Below, one piece after another: positions 43,862-53,147 of a stretch of 64,000 nucleotides of DNA (positions are counted from its first letter, which is position 1; the number at the start of each line of letters is the position of its first letter). Source of the stretch: Diplonema papillatum (Eukaryota; Euglenozoa; Diplonemea; Diplonemida; Diplonemidae); assembly GCA_030068145.1 (NCBI GenBank), contig JAPJBO010000922.1, positions 1 to 64,000 of the forward strand, read 5' to 3'. Below the pieces are notes generated by a model. The model ran no database searches. It was not told where the DNA came from and saw only the letters and a list, made by a program, of their open reading frames with translations. The position numbers and the translations under genes were made by a program.

Positions 43862-44225
43862 CGCAAAGAAATGCGTAGTTTTGGTTTATTATTTTGCTTT
43901 TCGTTTTCGACAACATAGGTTCTCCACACAAGGGAATTTTTTGAACATCTGCCGTCCATATAAGGGACCAAAAAAGTCTGTCCATACAAGGTCCCTTTTG
44001 AGAATGTGTGTGTCCATACAAGGGTATTTATTCAGAATCTTCTGTCCATACAAGGGTATTTTGCAAAACTCTGCTGTCCATACGAAGGCCCTTTTAGAAC
44101 TAGTGAGCCCATACAAAGGTTTACTCCAAAACTTCGGCTCCGGATAAGGAACTTTGTCCTATTTCCTTTCAGCGTCTTTTCGTGCCTTTTAGTGACGGTA
44201 TTTTTGGTTTTCTTTTCTTCACCGA
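43862..44225 (+). repeat. Copy of the tgcgtagttttgg family with an inserted minisatellite
   Basis: Starts aaagaaatgcgtagttttgg and ends with cagcgtcttttcgtgcc and tgacggtatttttgg, in the same order as 14,237-14,350. About 230 bp are inserted between cgacaaca and tttcagcgtc, where the other copies have only a few bases. Confidence 0.8.
43935..44150 (+). repeat. Degenerate gtccatacaaggg minisatellite
   Basis: Seven degenerate copies, 30-37 bp each, built on gtccatacaagggtatttt. It fills the insertion inside the dispersed repeat. Confidence 0.85.
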
Positions 44226-44365
44226 AAAAGAGAGAGAAACGCTTCGATTCCATTGTCACACCCTTCACCCGACTAACGAAATACGCGCCAAGGTGGAGAG
44301 AAGCACGCACAAAATACGCAGTTCGGGCTTATTTTCTCTCGGAGGCGCCACGGATCTAGCAGATG

Positions 44366-44513
44366 AGCAGCGACACCTCCCCTCAATGCGAGCACGGGTG
44401 TACCGGGGAAAAGCTGCCACACGGGAGCCAAGCTCCACGGGTTCGGCGGTACTGCAGAGCCAACGGGCCTACGGGTCAAGCGGCTACGTAACCGATTCCC
44501 CGAACTAAAGCAT
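44366..44513 (+). repeat. Dispersed repeat R3, left part
   Basis: From gcagcgacacctcccctc to gaactaaagcatca. Matches 53,417-53,570 in direct and 52,490-52,613 in inverted orientation (landmark gtgtaccggggaaa and tgttcggcggtactg). Confidence 0.85.
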
Positions 44514-44882
44514 CAGAGAGAGAGAGAGAGGGATCAAAAACTTCGTGAACGAAGTGAGTGAAGTTCTGGACGAACTTATACCGAAGGGCGGACTTGGCGT
44601 GCGGGGGGGGTGAACCTGTTGGTCAAGTACGAAAAAACACAAAGACCGCAGGAGCACACAGCAACTCCCCTCCCGAAAAAACTGTACTGTTCGGGCGGTT
44701 TTATTTCGCAGACTCATGTTCTTTATGCGGCATGGTATCGGGATTTGTATCTTTCGTGGCACAAGTAGTGCAGTTTAGTGGTCTAGCTTGGTTTGCCGTT
44801 TATCTTTCTTGTTAGCAAGCACACGAGTGCGAGGTTTGAGGGCAGCAACGCGGCCGGTCCGAAATAAGCCCGAGGTAAGAAG

Positions 44883-44885
<3 letters not shown>

Positions 44886-44970
<85 letters not shown>
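44886..44970 (+). repeat. GA dinucleotide microsatellite
   Basis: About 42 uninterrupted ga units. Confidence 0.99.
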
Positions 44971-44972
<2 letters not shown>

Positions 44973-45284
44973 ACATCAAAACAAGTCAAAGGGTGTGAGT
45001 CACGCCTTAGCAGTCCCAGGGCCTCTCCCCACCCACAGAGAGAGACGGGGAGTTTCCGGTCTCCTCACTTCTCTTCGTGCTGCTACGGCGGGAGGCGCGC
45101 TGCAGGTTGCGGCTCTGCTACAGTGAGTGGCGGCACCGGAGTTGGTGCTGCAGCGGGCGCTCAGGCCGGCGGGTGACCTCGTCTCGCGGGGGATCCGCCG
45201 CCTTGCAACGCTGCCGGCCCTCTTCTTTCTCGCGACTGCGTGGCCTACGGCGGCGGCTAACACCTTGATGGGAAACTCCAGCTG

Positions 45285-45440
45285 CGAAGCATCAAGGCGT
45301 GGCGCACCTTGGGGCTTGGCGCTTGCGCTGATAACAAGCTCGTCGAGACGGTCAGCCACCACAGGGCACAGCGGACGGGGTTGTGGCACTGTGCTGCCTC
45401 CGACTCAAGCTTTGCAAGCTGTGGTTGACCGTCACGTTCC
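45285..45440 (+). repeat. Dispersed repeat R3, right part
   Basis: From aagcatcaaggcgtggcgca to gttgaccgtcacgttc. Matches 53,148-53,300 and 53,565-53,700 (landmark cttggggcttggcgcttgcg). Confidence 0.85.
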
Positions 45441-45449
45441 CGGACCCGA

Positions 45450-46060
45450 AGCGGCCTTGTCCTTCTTCTTTTTGTTTTCTTCTTCGCCTTCTTCGGAGGC
45501 ACCAATAACACGGTATCTCCCACCCGACAAGTTTAGTGGATAACCGAATGAGTAAACAAACGAGTTGACGCCAAGGCTGCACGTAGTTTGGATGTGGGGG
45601 GGGGGGGGATTGAAACCCCGGGAAGGGGGGGGGGGGGGGGTAGCTTCTTACCAGAGTTCCTGGAAAGAAACCACTGGTAGATCTGCTGGACACGGAAAAA
45701 GTATCGTAATTTGATTGTTTGTTTGATTTGTTTGGTTCCCCCGAACACCGAAGACACGAAGTACGCGAGCACTCGTTGTTTCCCGGTGCTTGAAAATGCG
45801 CGACATCCGTGGGCAAACAGACGAGCTTGCTGGCCCTGGACAAGCTCCATCCTGTATGGTGCACCCTACCGTCCCGTGAACAAGCCTTGACCACCGACCG
45901 ACCGTGAATCGGATCCTATTTTCTTTTCTGAAGAAATGGTCATGTAATGGCACCTCCGCTAACCATGGCCTGTAAAACCCTGCACTTGCCGCCAGATAAA
46001 ACGTGGATCCTGCACAGCGGAATCCTCGTCCTGAAGGGGTGTTTTGCGGGTATGCAGAAT
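45450..46060. other. No recognisable gene
   Basis: Contains two long G-runs (45,597-45,608 and 45,625-45,640) and short frames only. Confidence 0.5.
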
Positions 46061-46067
46061 AGGCGGT

Positions 46068-46565
46068 GCGATGGCGACAAACCTGCGGTTTGTGCTCAGT
46101 TTCCCGGGTGCTGCTCTTTCAAATGCTGGCGAATGAAGCGGTCCGAGTCTGGACTCAGCGGAATGGGTGGATGCGATGGCGACAGACTTGCACTTTCAGC
46201 TCAACTTTCCGTGCGTTGCTATGAAGCCGAATGAATTGGTCCGAGTCTGGACTCAGCGGAATGGGTGGATGTGATGGCGATAGACTTGCACTTTCAGCTC
46301 AACTTTCCGTGCGTTGCTATGAAGCCGAATGAATTGGTCCGAGTCTGGACTCAGCGGAATGGGTGGATGTGATGGCGATGGACTTGCACTTTCAGCTCAA
46401 CTTTCCGTGCGTTGCTATGAAGCCGAATGAATTGGTCCGAGTCTGGACTCAGCGGAATGGGTGGATGTGATGGCGATGGACTTGCACTTTCAGCTCAGTT
46501 TTAGGTGCGCTGCTCTTTCAAATGCTGTGAAGCTGAACGAATTGGTCCGAGTCCGGACTCAGCGA
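46068..46565. repeat. 98-bp minisatellite derived from a coding 3' end
   Basis: Five copies of a 98-bp unit (gatggcgatagacttgcact ... attggtccgagtctggactc). On the minus strand each unit resembles the last codons of the membrane-protein gene, LSPDSDQF followed by a variant tail. The last copy overlaps the true 3' end of that gene, so the minisatellite grew out of it. Confidence 0.9.
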
Positions 46566-49500
46566 CCGGGACGTCTCAGCCCTCGGCGACATCTCCAGGG
46601 GTGAAACTCCCCCGCTCCCCGGCTTGCCGAAGCTCATGTGAAAAGATGCCGCCGACATGTTGTCGGTCGCGGCGATGTAATCAGCCAGGTGGATCGTATT
46701 CGAGTCCTGGCGCCTCTTTCTGATCACCAGGCCGGCCACAAAAAGCGCTGCGACCACCACAGCCGCGATGATGAGCGCAACCCGCCACGATGACGTGCCA
46801 ACCTGCGAGCCGTCGTCCGCCTCGTCGGTGGCTGCTTTCGTGCCATTGACGGCGCCTGTCGCGTTTGCATTCGGCGCGTCCGTTCGAAAATCCCCCGACC
46901 CCGGAGAAGCGGTCGGCGGCGACCATGACGATACCGGCGCTGGGAACTTCGTCGACATCGGCGCTGGGAACCCCGTCGACACCGGCGCCCAGGTGTGCGG
47001 CAAGACAGCTGTGGAAGCCGCCCCCGTGAACGGTACCCCCGTTGCCGCGCCGGCCGCTGGTGCCCCGCTTACTGGTGCTCCTGTTGACGGTGCTCCCGCC
47101 GCAGTCAAAGGCACCCCAGTATACGATGTACTGGTTGGAACACCTGCTGGTGCTTCGGTCATTGGTGCTCCAGTCGAAGGTGTTCCTGCCACAGTTAAAG
47201 GCGCCCCAGTATACGATGTACTGGTGGGAACACCTGCTGGTACTTCGGTCATTGGTGCTCCAGTCGAAGGTGTTCCCACAACAGTCAAAGGCGCCCCAGT
47301 GTATGATGTACTGGTTGGAACACCTGCTGGTACTTCGGTCATTGGTGCTCCAGTCGAAGGTGTTCCTACAACAGTCAAAGGCGCCCCAGTGTATGATGTA
47401 CCAGTTGGAACACCTGCTGGTGCTTCGGTCATTGGTGCTCCAGTCGAAGGTGTTCCTACCACAGTCAAAGGCGCCCCAGTGTATGATGTACCAGTTGGAA
47501 CACCTGCTGGTGCTTCGGTCATTGGTGCTCCAGTCGAAGGTGTTCCCACAACAGTCAAAGGCGCCCCAGTGTATGATGTACTGGTTGGAACACCTGCTGG
47601 TACTTCGGTCATTGGTGCTCCAGTCGAAGGTGTTCCTACAACAGTCAAAGGCGCCCCAGTGTATGATGTACTAGTTGGAACACCTGCTGGTGCTTCGGTC
47701 ATTGGTGCTCCAGTCGAAGGTGTTCCTACCACAGTCAAAGGCGCTCCAGTGTCTGATGTACTAGTTGGAACACCTGCTGGTGCTTCGGTCATGGGTGCTC
47801 CAGTCGAAGGTGTTCCTACCACAGTCAAAGGCGCTCCAGTGTCTGATGTACTAGTTGGAACACCTGCTGGTGCTTCGGTCATTGGTGCTCCAGTCGAAGG
47901 TGTTACGACCGCAGTTAAAGGCGCCCCCGTGACTGGTGGTGCCTCGCTCGCTGGTGCTCCAGTTGAGGGTGAAGGCACGGGTACCCCCGTTGCTGCAGGC
48001 GCCCCAGTTGATGGAGATGATACGACAGTAGATGGTGCGTCAGTATCGGTTGGTGGTGCTCCAGTCGATGGCGTGCCAGTTAATGGCGTGCCAGTTAATG
48101 GCGTGTCAGTTGACGGTGCCGCAGTTGAGGGGGCTGCGGTAGCCGGCGCTATCGTGTCAGGCGCCGCAGTCACAGTTCCGCAGTGGTCACGAGGCGGGGT
48201 GATGATATTCCTGTTTTCCACTCCTATCTTCCGCTTGAACGAGCACGTGTCGCCATACGGGCACACGTCGCCGCACTCCCCCTGGCCCGGATCGTTGAAG
48301 GCCTGCCAGTCACCGGTTTTCTTGAAGCAGTAGTACTGCGGATCGTCCTTCGCCACCCCTTGCGGCGGGCACGTCGCGTAAACCCGACACCACCCGTCGT
48401 ACATCCCCCAAGAGAACCCCGTCGAATCGGGGGAGCTGTCGCTGAGGGCGAGGCAGTCCTCGTAAGACACGCCCTTGTGCCGGTGGTCTCCGATCAACGT
48501 CTCGCAGCCTTTGTACCCGATGCACCTGCCGTGGCGGATGAATCGGTACCCTCGAGGCTCTTGCAGCATGAACGTCCGGTGCGAGTCGACGAACGCCGGG
48601 AGGTTGTCGTACTTCGCGTGGTCCACCACCGCGCATCGCACTTGGTACTTCAACCCGTCGTGTAGCTCGCCCCCCATTTCTTGGGTCAGCACCATCATCG
48701 CCACGTCGTTTTCGACGACGGCGGCCTTCGCATACTGTCCGTTCGTGCCGTTCAGCGCCTTCAATTCCTCCGCCGTCTCGGGTAGTTGGGGCCGGTCGGT
48801 GGACCCCCTGCGGGCGGCGCAGACGACCACCGCGCCGTTCATCATGCCGTTGGTCTGCACGCTCACGGGGATGCCGTCCTTGGTCCCCTGCCGCGGGAAC
48901 TGGTCCACGATCTCGATGCTCCGCTCCCGGATCTTCAAATACGTCGCCGCTCCAAACCCGTCGAAGCACGACTCGTACGTGCACCCCGCCACCTTCTCGA
49001 CGCTTGTTCGGCTGCCGCAACCGCGGAGAAGTTCGCACTCGCCAGCCTCGTTCCAGAACGTGAACGCGCCGCAGTCTGCGTCCGCGTCGCACGCCGCTGC
49101 GCAGCAGTCGATGCTTTCCATTGGCGCCCTGCTGATCGACGGGTCCCCACACTTGACGTACCCGAACTCCAATCTTTGAAACGAGTACCCGTTTACCAGC
49201 GGCGCCTTCCCTTCCCTCGTGCAGAACCACGTGTCGTACAGGTTGACCATGTTGTACACGTCGACGTTTCCCAGCAAGTCGTGCCTCTCGCCCGAGTCCA
49301 TGTGCAAGATCCGGCACATTTTCAGCAGCCGGTTGTCTCCTCGGTTCAGCTGCAGGGTCTTCTGGTAGTAGAACCCGACGCACAGAAAGTCGAGGCTGCA
49401 GATCGACTTGCAGTGCTCGACGCTCTCGTACGGACCGAGGGGTCGGTGCACGTAGTTGATGCCCTCCGGGTGGTACTTCCACTGGTCGCCGTCGGGGAAG

Positions 49501-50804
49501 GGGAGGCTGTTTTGGTGCCGCTGCCAGCGCGTGCACTTCGGCCGCTCGCGGCCGGTGGGCCCCGTGGACTCATTCCGGGTGGGGCAGACCGCGGGCCCGG
49601 TGACCCGCACCGTGTAGTGCGTCATCTGCAGCGACTGGGACTCCATCCAGCACGTGTAGGAGTTCGGCCCGCCCGAAGGGTACGTCCAGGTCCACAGCCG
49701 GCAGCGGCCCTTCTCCCCGACGTACTCCCTGCACCGCTTCGCGCACTCAGCGGGCGTAGGGCAGCTGCCGCGGGCCCCCAGCGCCGCGTCATCTGTCGCG
49801 ATCAAATCCGCCCCGCCGACGACACCCGATTCAGCGCACGTCATCTCAAGGTCAGCTTCGTAGTCCGAAATCGCGAGCACGGGCCCCAGCAGGTCGTGGG
49901 GCGACTGGATGGACGGCCGCTCGCCGTTCTGGTTGACCGACACCGCGATGAGCAGGTGCGGGTTGCACTTGTCGGTCGCGCCGGTTTTCTGGTCGCGCCG
50001 GTCGTAGCTGATGGGGCAGCGCTGCCAGTCCGTGGCCTTCGTGCCCATGGGTATCTCGAAGGTGATGTCGCAGCCGGTCTTCGGGAACTCGCGGAACAGT
50101 TTCGAGGGGTCCATCCACATCGAAAGATGCCACGAAACGGGGTTCCGCAGCTCGCATGACGGCGCCTTGCGGGTCGCCATGACGAAGCCCCAGTACACCC
50201 GGTAGTGCGTAATGTCCGACTCATCTGCGGCGCGGAGAAGCGTCGCGTTTCCGCCGAAGACGAAGCGCTCCGGGTCCTTGTCCACGAACATGAGACCCAT
50301 CGGGCGCTGCGCCGGGACCTTGTCCACCGTCGGCAGCTCGCAGCACTCCGCATCCGAGCACCCGAAGTAGCAATCCAAGTCGGCCGCGTTCGCCTTCAGG
50401 GTCCATCCCGCCGAGCACGTGTACGTCGAGCATAACTGCTCAGTGCAGCACTCCTCGTCGAAGCACGCGTGCGCTTCGAAGTCGTTGTGGGGGTTGCGGC
50501 AGATCATGCCGGAGGCGTCTGCCCGCAGGACCTTCCCGGCGCCGCACTGGTGGTAAGGGACGTCGGCGGGCGGCATCGTCTGCCAGATGTAGTCGAAGCG
50601 GGGGTCCGGGTCGTTCGGCACCCGCTTGCAGTACGGCCACTTCGGGTAGTCGGCGTCGTTCAGCGGGTGCGGGCACCACTGCTTCCGGCAGTCGCCGCCG
50701 AACGAGACGCCGCCGTAGCCTTGGCACGGCGCTGCGACCACACCGCTGCCCCCAAGCAGCAGGCACAGCGAAACGACATACAGAACCCCGCGCATCCCAA
50801 ACAT
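46518..50804 (-). CDS. Type I membrane protein with PAN/Apple-like ectodomain and mucin-like stalk
   Basis: A single 1,428-codon frame without introns. Residues 1-25 are a signal peptide (MRGVLYVVSLCLLLGGSG). The ectodomain to about 870 is Cys-rich; segments near 430-510 (YESVEHCKSICSLDFLCVGF), 555-605 (SIDCCAAACDADADCGAFTF) and 770-830 (VSYEDCLALSDSSPDSTGFS) have the spacing of PAN/Apple domains, which bind protein or carbohydrate. Residues about 875-1,335 are a Thr/Pro/Ala-rich stalk with 30-residue repeats, likely O-glycosylated. A transmembrane helix at 1,340-1,361 (VALIIAAVVVAALFVAGLVI) is followed by RKRR and a 63-residue Ser-rich tail with SP sites. A cell-surface receptor, adhesin or wall-linking protein is likely. 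Met1 at 50,804 is MFGM; a second Met three codons on would give a tighter signal peptide. Confidence 0.88.
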   Translation of the reverse strand: MFGMRGVLYVVSLCLLLGGSGVVAAPCQGYGGVSFGGDCRKQWCPHPLNDADYPKWPYCKRVPNDPDPRFDYIWQTMPPADVPYHQCGAGKVLRADASGMICRNPHNDFEAHACFDEECCTEQLCSTYTCSAGWTLKANAADLDCYFGCSDAECCELPTVDKVPAQRPMGLMFVDKDPERFVFGGNATLLRAADESDITHYRVYWGFVMATRKAPSCELRNPVSWHLSMWMDPSKLFREFPKTGCDITFEIPMGTKATDWQRCPISYDRRDQKTGATDKCNPHLLIAVSVNQNGERPSIQSPHDLLGPVLAISDYEADLEMTCAESGVVGGADLIATDDAALGARGSCPTPAECAKRCREYVGEKGRCRLWTWTYPSGGPNSYTCWMESQSLQMTHYTVRVTGPAVCPTRNESTGPTGRERPKCTRWQRHQNSLPFPDGDQWKYHPEGINYVHRPLGPYESVEHCKSICSLDFLCVGFYYQKTLQLNRGDNRLLKMCRILHMDSGERHDLLGNVDVYNMVNLYDTWFCTREGKAPLVNGYSFQRLEFGYVKCGDPSISRAPMESIDCCAAACDADADCGAFTFWNEAGECELLRGCGSRTSVEKVAGCTYESCFDGFGAATYLKIRERSIEIVDQFPRQGTKDGIPVSVQTNGMMNGAVVVCAARRGSTDRPQLPETAEELKALNGTNGQYAKAAVVENDVAMMVLTQEMGGELHDGLKYQVRCAVVDHAKYDNLPAFVDSHRTFMLQEPRGYRFIRHGRCIGYKGCETLIGDHRHKGVSYEDCLALSDSSPDSTGFSWGMYDGWCRVYATCPPQGVAKDDPQYYCFKKTGDWQAFNDPGQGECGDVCPYGDTCSFKRKIGVENRNIITPPRDHCGTVTAAPDTIAPATAAPSTAAPSTDTPLTGTPLTGTPSTGAPPTDTDAPSTVVSSPSTGAPAATGVPVPSPSTGAPASEAPPVTGAPLTAVVTPSTGAPMTEAPAGVPTSTSDTGAPLTVVGTPSTGAPMTEAPAGVPTSTSDTGAPLTVVGTPSTGAPMTEAPAGVPTSTSYTGAPLTVVGTPSTGAPMTEVPAGVPTSTSYTGAPLTVVGTPSTGAPMTEAPAGVPTGTSYTGAPLTVVGTPSTGAPMTEAPAGVPTGTSYTGAPLTVVGTPSTGAPMTEVPAGVPTSTSYTGAPLTVVGTPSTGAPMTEVPAGVPTSTSYTGAPLTVAGTPSTGAPMTEAPAGVPTSTSYTGVPLTAAGAPSTGAPVSGAPAAGAATGVPFTGAASTAVLPHTWAPVSTGFPAPMSTKFPAPVSSWSPPTASPGSGDFRTDAPNANATGAVNGTKAATDEADDGSQVGTSSWRVALIIAAVVVAALFVAGLVIRKRRQDSNTIHLADYIAATDNMSAASFHMSFGKPGSGGVSPLEMSPRAETSRSLSPDSDQFVQLHSI
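47071..47935 (-). repeat. 90-bp coding minisatellite of the mucin-like stalk
   Basis: Nine copies of a 90-bp unit encoding 30 residues such as GAPLTVVGTPSTGAPMTEAP. Variants are few (Val/Ala, Ser/Gly, Asp/Tyr), so copy number is probably polymorphic. Because the unit is a multiple of 3, the opposite strand is open too. Confidence 0.97.
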
Positions 50805-50990
50805 TAAACTGCAGATCTGGGGTGTGCGTGTAGTCTAATTAGACTAAAGTGTACAGATGTAAGAATGTGTAACTGTAAGAGTGTGTGATTGTAAGAGTGT
50901 GCTAATGTAACCGGCAGCATGACAGATAAGAAATGATCAAGGTAAGAAGTCACGTCGTAGAACCGGGGAAATTCCTATCCTGTAGTTTAA
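50805..50990 (-). promoter_or_regulatory. Upstream region of the membrane-protein gene
   Basis: The 185 bp before the start codon contain gtctaattagac, a palindrome, and short gtaagagtgtg repeats. The whole block is repeated at 51,398-51,582 in front of a duplicated gene start, so it probably includes the promoter. No TATA box can be named with confidence. Confidence 0.4.
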
Positions 50991-51004
50991 GTGTTTATAG
51001 TGTC

Positions 51005-51050
51005 AATCGTGCATAGGAGAGGCAGAAAACTGCCTCTCCTATGCATGATT
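51005..51050. repeat. Hairpin tgcataggagaggcag / ctgcctctcctatgca
   Basis: A near-perfect inverted repeat with 20-bp arms and a 4-base loop (aaaa). It abuts the double-hairpin motif at 51,029-51,075 and lies between the gene and its duplicated 5' end. Confidence 0.95.
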
Positions 51051-51075
51051 GATGCTAGCGTCAAGTCTTCTTCGA
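51029..51075 (+). repeat. Double-hairpin dispersed repeat, copy 3
   Basis: Reads ctgcctctcctatgcatgat then tgatgctagcgtca and agtcttcttcgaggga. Matches 36,415-36,468. Confidence 0.7.
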
Positions 51076-51079
51076 GGGA

Positions 51080-51400
51080 CGAGTGGCGGCGCTTCGAAGT
51101 CGTTGTGGGGGCTGCTGCAGATCATGCCGGAGGCGTCTGCCCGCAGGACCTTCCCGGAGCCGCACTGGTGGTAAGGGACATCGGCGGGCGGCATCGTCTG
51201 TCAGATATAGTCGAAGCGGGGGTCCGGCACCCGCTTGCAGTACGGCCACTTCGGGTAGTCGGCGTCGTTCAGCGGGTGCGGGCACCACTGCTTCCGGCAG
51301 TCGCCGCCGAACGAGACGCCGCCGTAGCCTTGGCACGGCGCTGCGACCACACCGCTGCCTCCAAGGAAACGCCGTACAGAACCCCGCGCATCCCAAACAT
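51080..51400 (-). pseudogene. Duplicated 5' end of the membrane-protein gene, copy 2
   Basis: Matches the first ~110 codons of the gene at 50,804. The start region reads MFGMRGVLYGVS, then a deletion within the signal peptide shifts the frame. It also lacks a few codons in the middle (PNDPDPR) and ends at the block equivalent to FEAHAC. It has its own copy of the upstream region. Confidence 0.9.
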
Positions 51401-51582
51401 TAAACTGCAGAGTCTGGGGTGTGCGTGTAGTCTAATTAGACTAAAGTGTACAGATGTAAGAATGTGTAACTGTAAGAGTGTGTAATTGTAAGAGTGTGCT
51501 AATGTAACCGGCAGCATGACAGATAAGAAATGATCAAGGTAAGAAGTCACGTCGTAGAACCGGGGAAATTCCTATCCTCGGC
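51398..51582 (-). repeat. Duplicated upstream region of the membrane-protein gene
   Basis: Near-identical to 50,805-50,988, including gtctaattagac and the gtaagagtgtg repeats. It ends abruptly at cctatcct, where the third gene-start copy begins. Confidence 0.95.
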
Positions 51583-51803
51583 ATCGTCTGCCAGATGTAG
51601 TCGAAGCGGGGGTCCGGGTCGTTCGGCACCCGCTTGCAGTACGGCCACTTCGGGTAGTCGGCGTCGTTCAGCGGGTGCGGGCACCACTGCTTCCGGCAGT
51701 CGCCGCCGAACGAGACGCCGCCGTAGCCTTGGCACGGCGCTGCGACCACACCGCTGCCCCCAAGCAGCAGGCAACAGCAAAACGACATACAGAACCCCGC
51801 GCA
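51583..51803 (-). pseudogene. Duplicated 5' end of the membrane-protein gene, copy 3
   Basis: Matches the first ~73 codons of the gene. The reading from MRGVLYVV shows a small indel in the signal peptide, after which it is out of frame. A C-run (51,806-51,822) replaces the upstream region. Confidence 0.9.
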
Positions 51804-51824
51804 TACCCCCCCCCCCCCCCCCCC

Positions 51825-52489
51825 AAACCGTACACCGCAGAGTCGGGGGGTGTGACGCAAGAACCAAAGAAAATAGTTGTATTGCAGTCGTCGAACCTTT
51901 CGGAAGATAGGTTCGGGGGTGCAACTCGCCTCACACGCTGGGAAGACCAACTCCCCCCTCTCAGAAGTCCTCCTATTTGTCCGCAAACGCCGAAGGCATT
52001 CACCAAGCAACGAACTACAATGCGTGGCTTGGTTCTGTCGATATGTGTGTTGTGTTTCTGTGTTTCTGTGTGTCTGTGTGTGTTGAAGTTCATGGCTTGA
52101 AGTGGGTGACGTCGGCAGTCAGGTAGAGCAGGCCTTACGTTCAGCATGCTGAACGAGCTGATTTCAGCACGTTAATTTGCTTAGTTTCTTTTGGTACACA
52201 TGCTGAACCAGTACGTGGACACGTGCTGAAATCAGTACGTTATCAGCACGTACTATCTTTTCTGCAGATTCATCTGGGGAATCAACCGCAGTACCGGCGT
52301 TTCCGGTCGGCAGATCCACTGGAGGGTTGAGGCCGGAGAGGAGGCAGAGGCAAAGACATGCAACACTGGCCGGTGAGCCCCCTATGCCCTATTTCTTTCT
52401 TGTCTGACCCTACGTACTGATCTTCAGTAGGTATTTTAGCTCCAAGACTAAACAGCTGCGTAAGCCCTGAGGTAGAGCCCACTGAAATA
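51825..52489. other. No recognisable gene; short inverted repeats
   Basis: The part 52,138-52,258 holds several copies of cagcacgt, ctgatttcagcacgttaa and its complement cgtgctgaaatcag, which can form stems. A tgtgtttctgtg run lies at 52,045-52,083. No gene seen. Confidence 0.5.
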
Positions 52490-52640
52490 CCGGTAGCCAC
52501 TTGACCCGTGGAGGCCGTGACTCTGCAGTACCGCCGAACACGTTGACGCTTGGCCGTGTGGCAGGCTTTCCCCGGCACACTTGCTCGTATACAATAAGGG
52601 GAGGTGTCGCTGCTTTTTACCTGCCAGATCCGTCCTGAGT
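52490..52640 (-). repeat. Dispersed repeat R3, inverted copy
   Basis: Reverse complement of 53,395-53,545 with about ten differences. Confidence 0.85.
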
Positions 52641-53147
52641 TGTCGGAAAAAGATGTGATACGTAGACTAGCGGGAACTTGTCACCAACCTGGGGGGGTGT
52701 ATGTAAACCTGCCGCCCGGTGCTCTGCATCTTATGAGGAGCCACGAACCACACACATACGTATGGGTGCTTGTGCGTGTCTTCGTTGCCTGTTGCCGACT
52801 ATTCGACTTATTCTTCGCGCACGTGGCGTGTCATGTTTTCGCCTCTTCGGCCCGTCTTGATCGTTCGCATTTCGGCGCGCGCTTGGTGCTTTGCTTCTCC
52901 TTCAGCTGCCCATCAGCTGCGCGTCGGTGGCTGCTTCTTTCACGGCGCTTGGGCGATGGCCGTGTCATCTTCTGTGAAACTGCCGAGGTTAATCGTCGCT
53001 TTCTTCGTCTTCGCTCTTTGAAGCCGGGTTTATGAAACGAGCAAAGGGCTAAGAAATCAGGAACAGAATGGAATGGGCAGGCAAGCATCACACGATGAAC
53101 ATGCCTGCCGAACTCTGCTTTTGCTGGCCAGATTCACCCGTGAACTA
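52641..53147. other. Dispersed basic-peptide repeat; no intact gene
   Basis: The minus strand at 52,835-52,960 reads KEKQSTKRAP and matches 63,848-63,965 (LKKKRGTKRAP). The two copies keep the same frame for about 30 residues, which suggests a shared coding ancestor, perhaps the basic end of a transposon protein. The surrounding frames are not convincing. Confidence 0.4.

Noticed and set aside
45595-45660. Possible tRNA T-arm (gattgaaacccc)
   Set aside because: No acceptor stem, anticodon arm or proper T-loop could be drawn; it lies among G-runs.
46768-48333. 521-codon plus-strand frame
   Set aside because: It is the complement of the mucin stalk. A 90-bp repeat leaves several frames open on both strands; the minus frame has signal peptide, Cys domains and membrane helix, this one has nothing.
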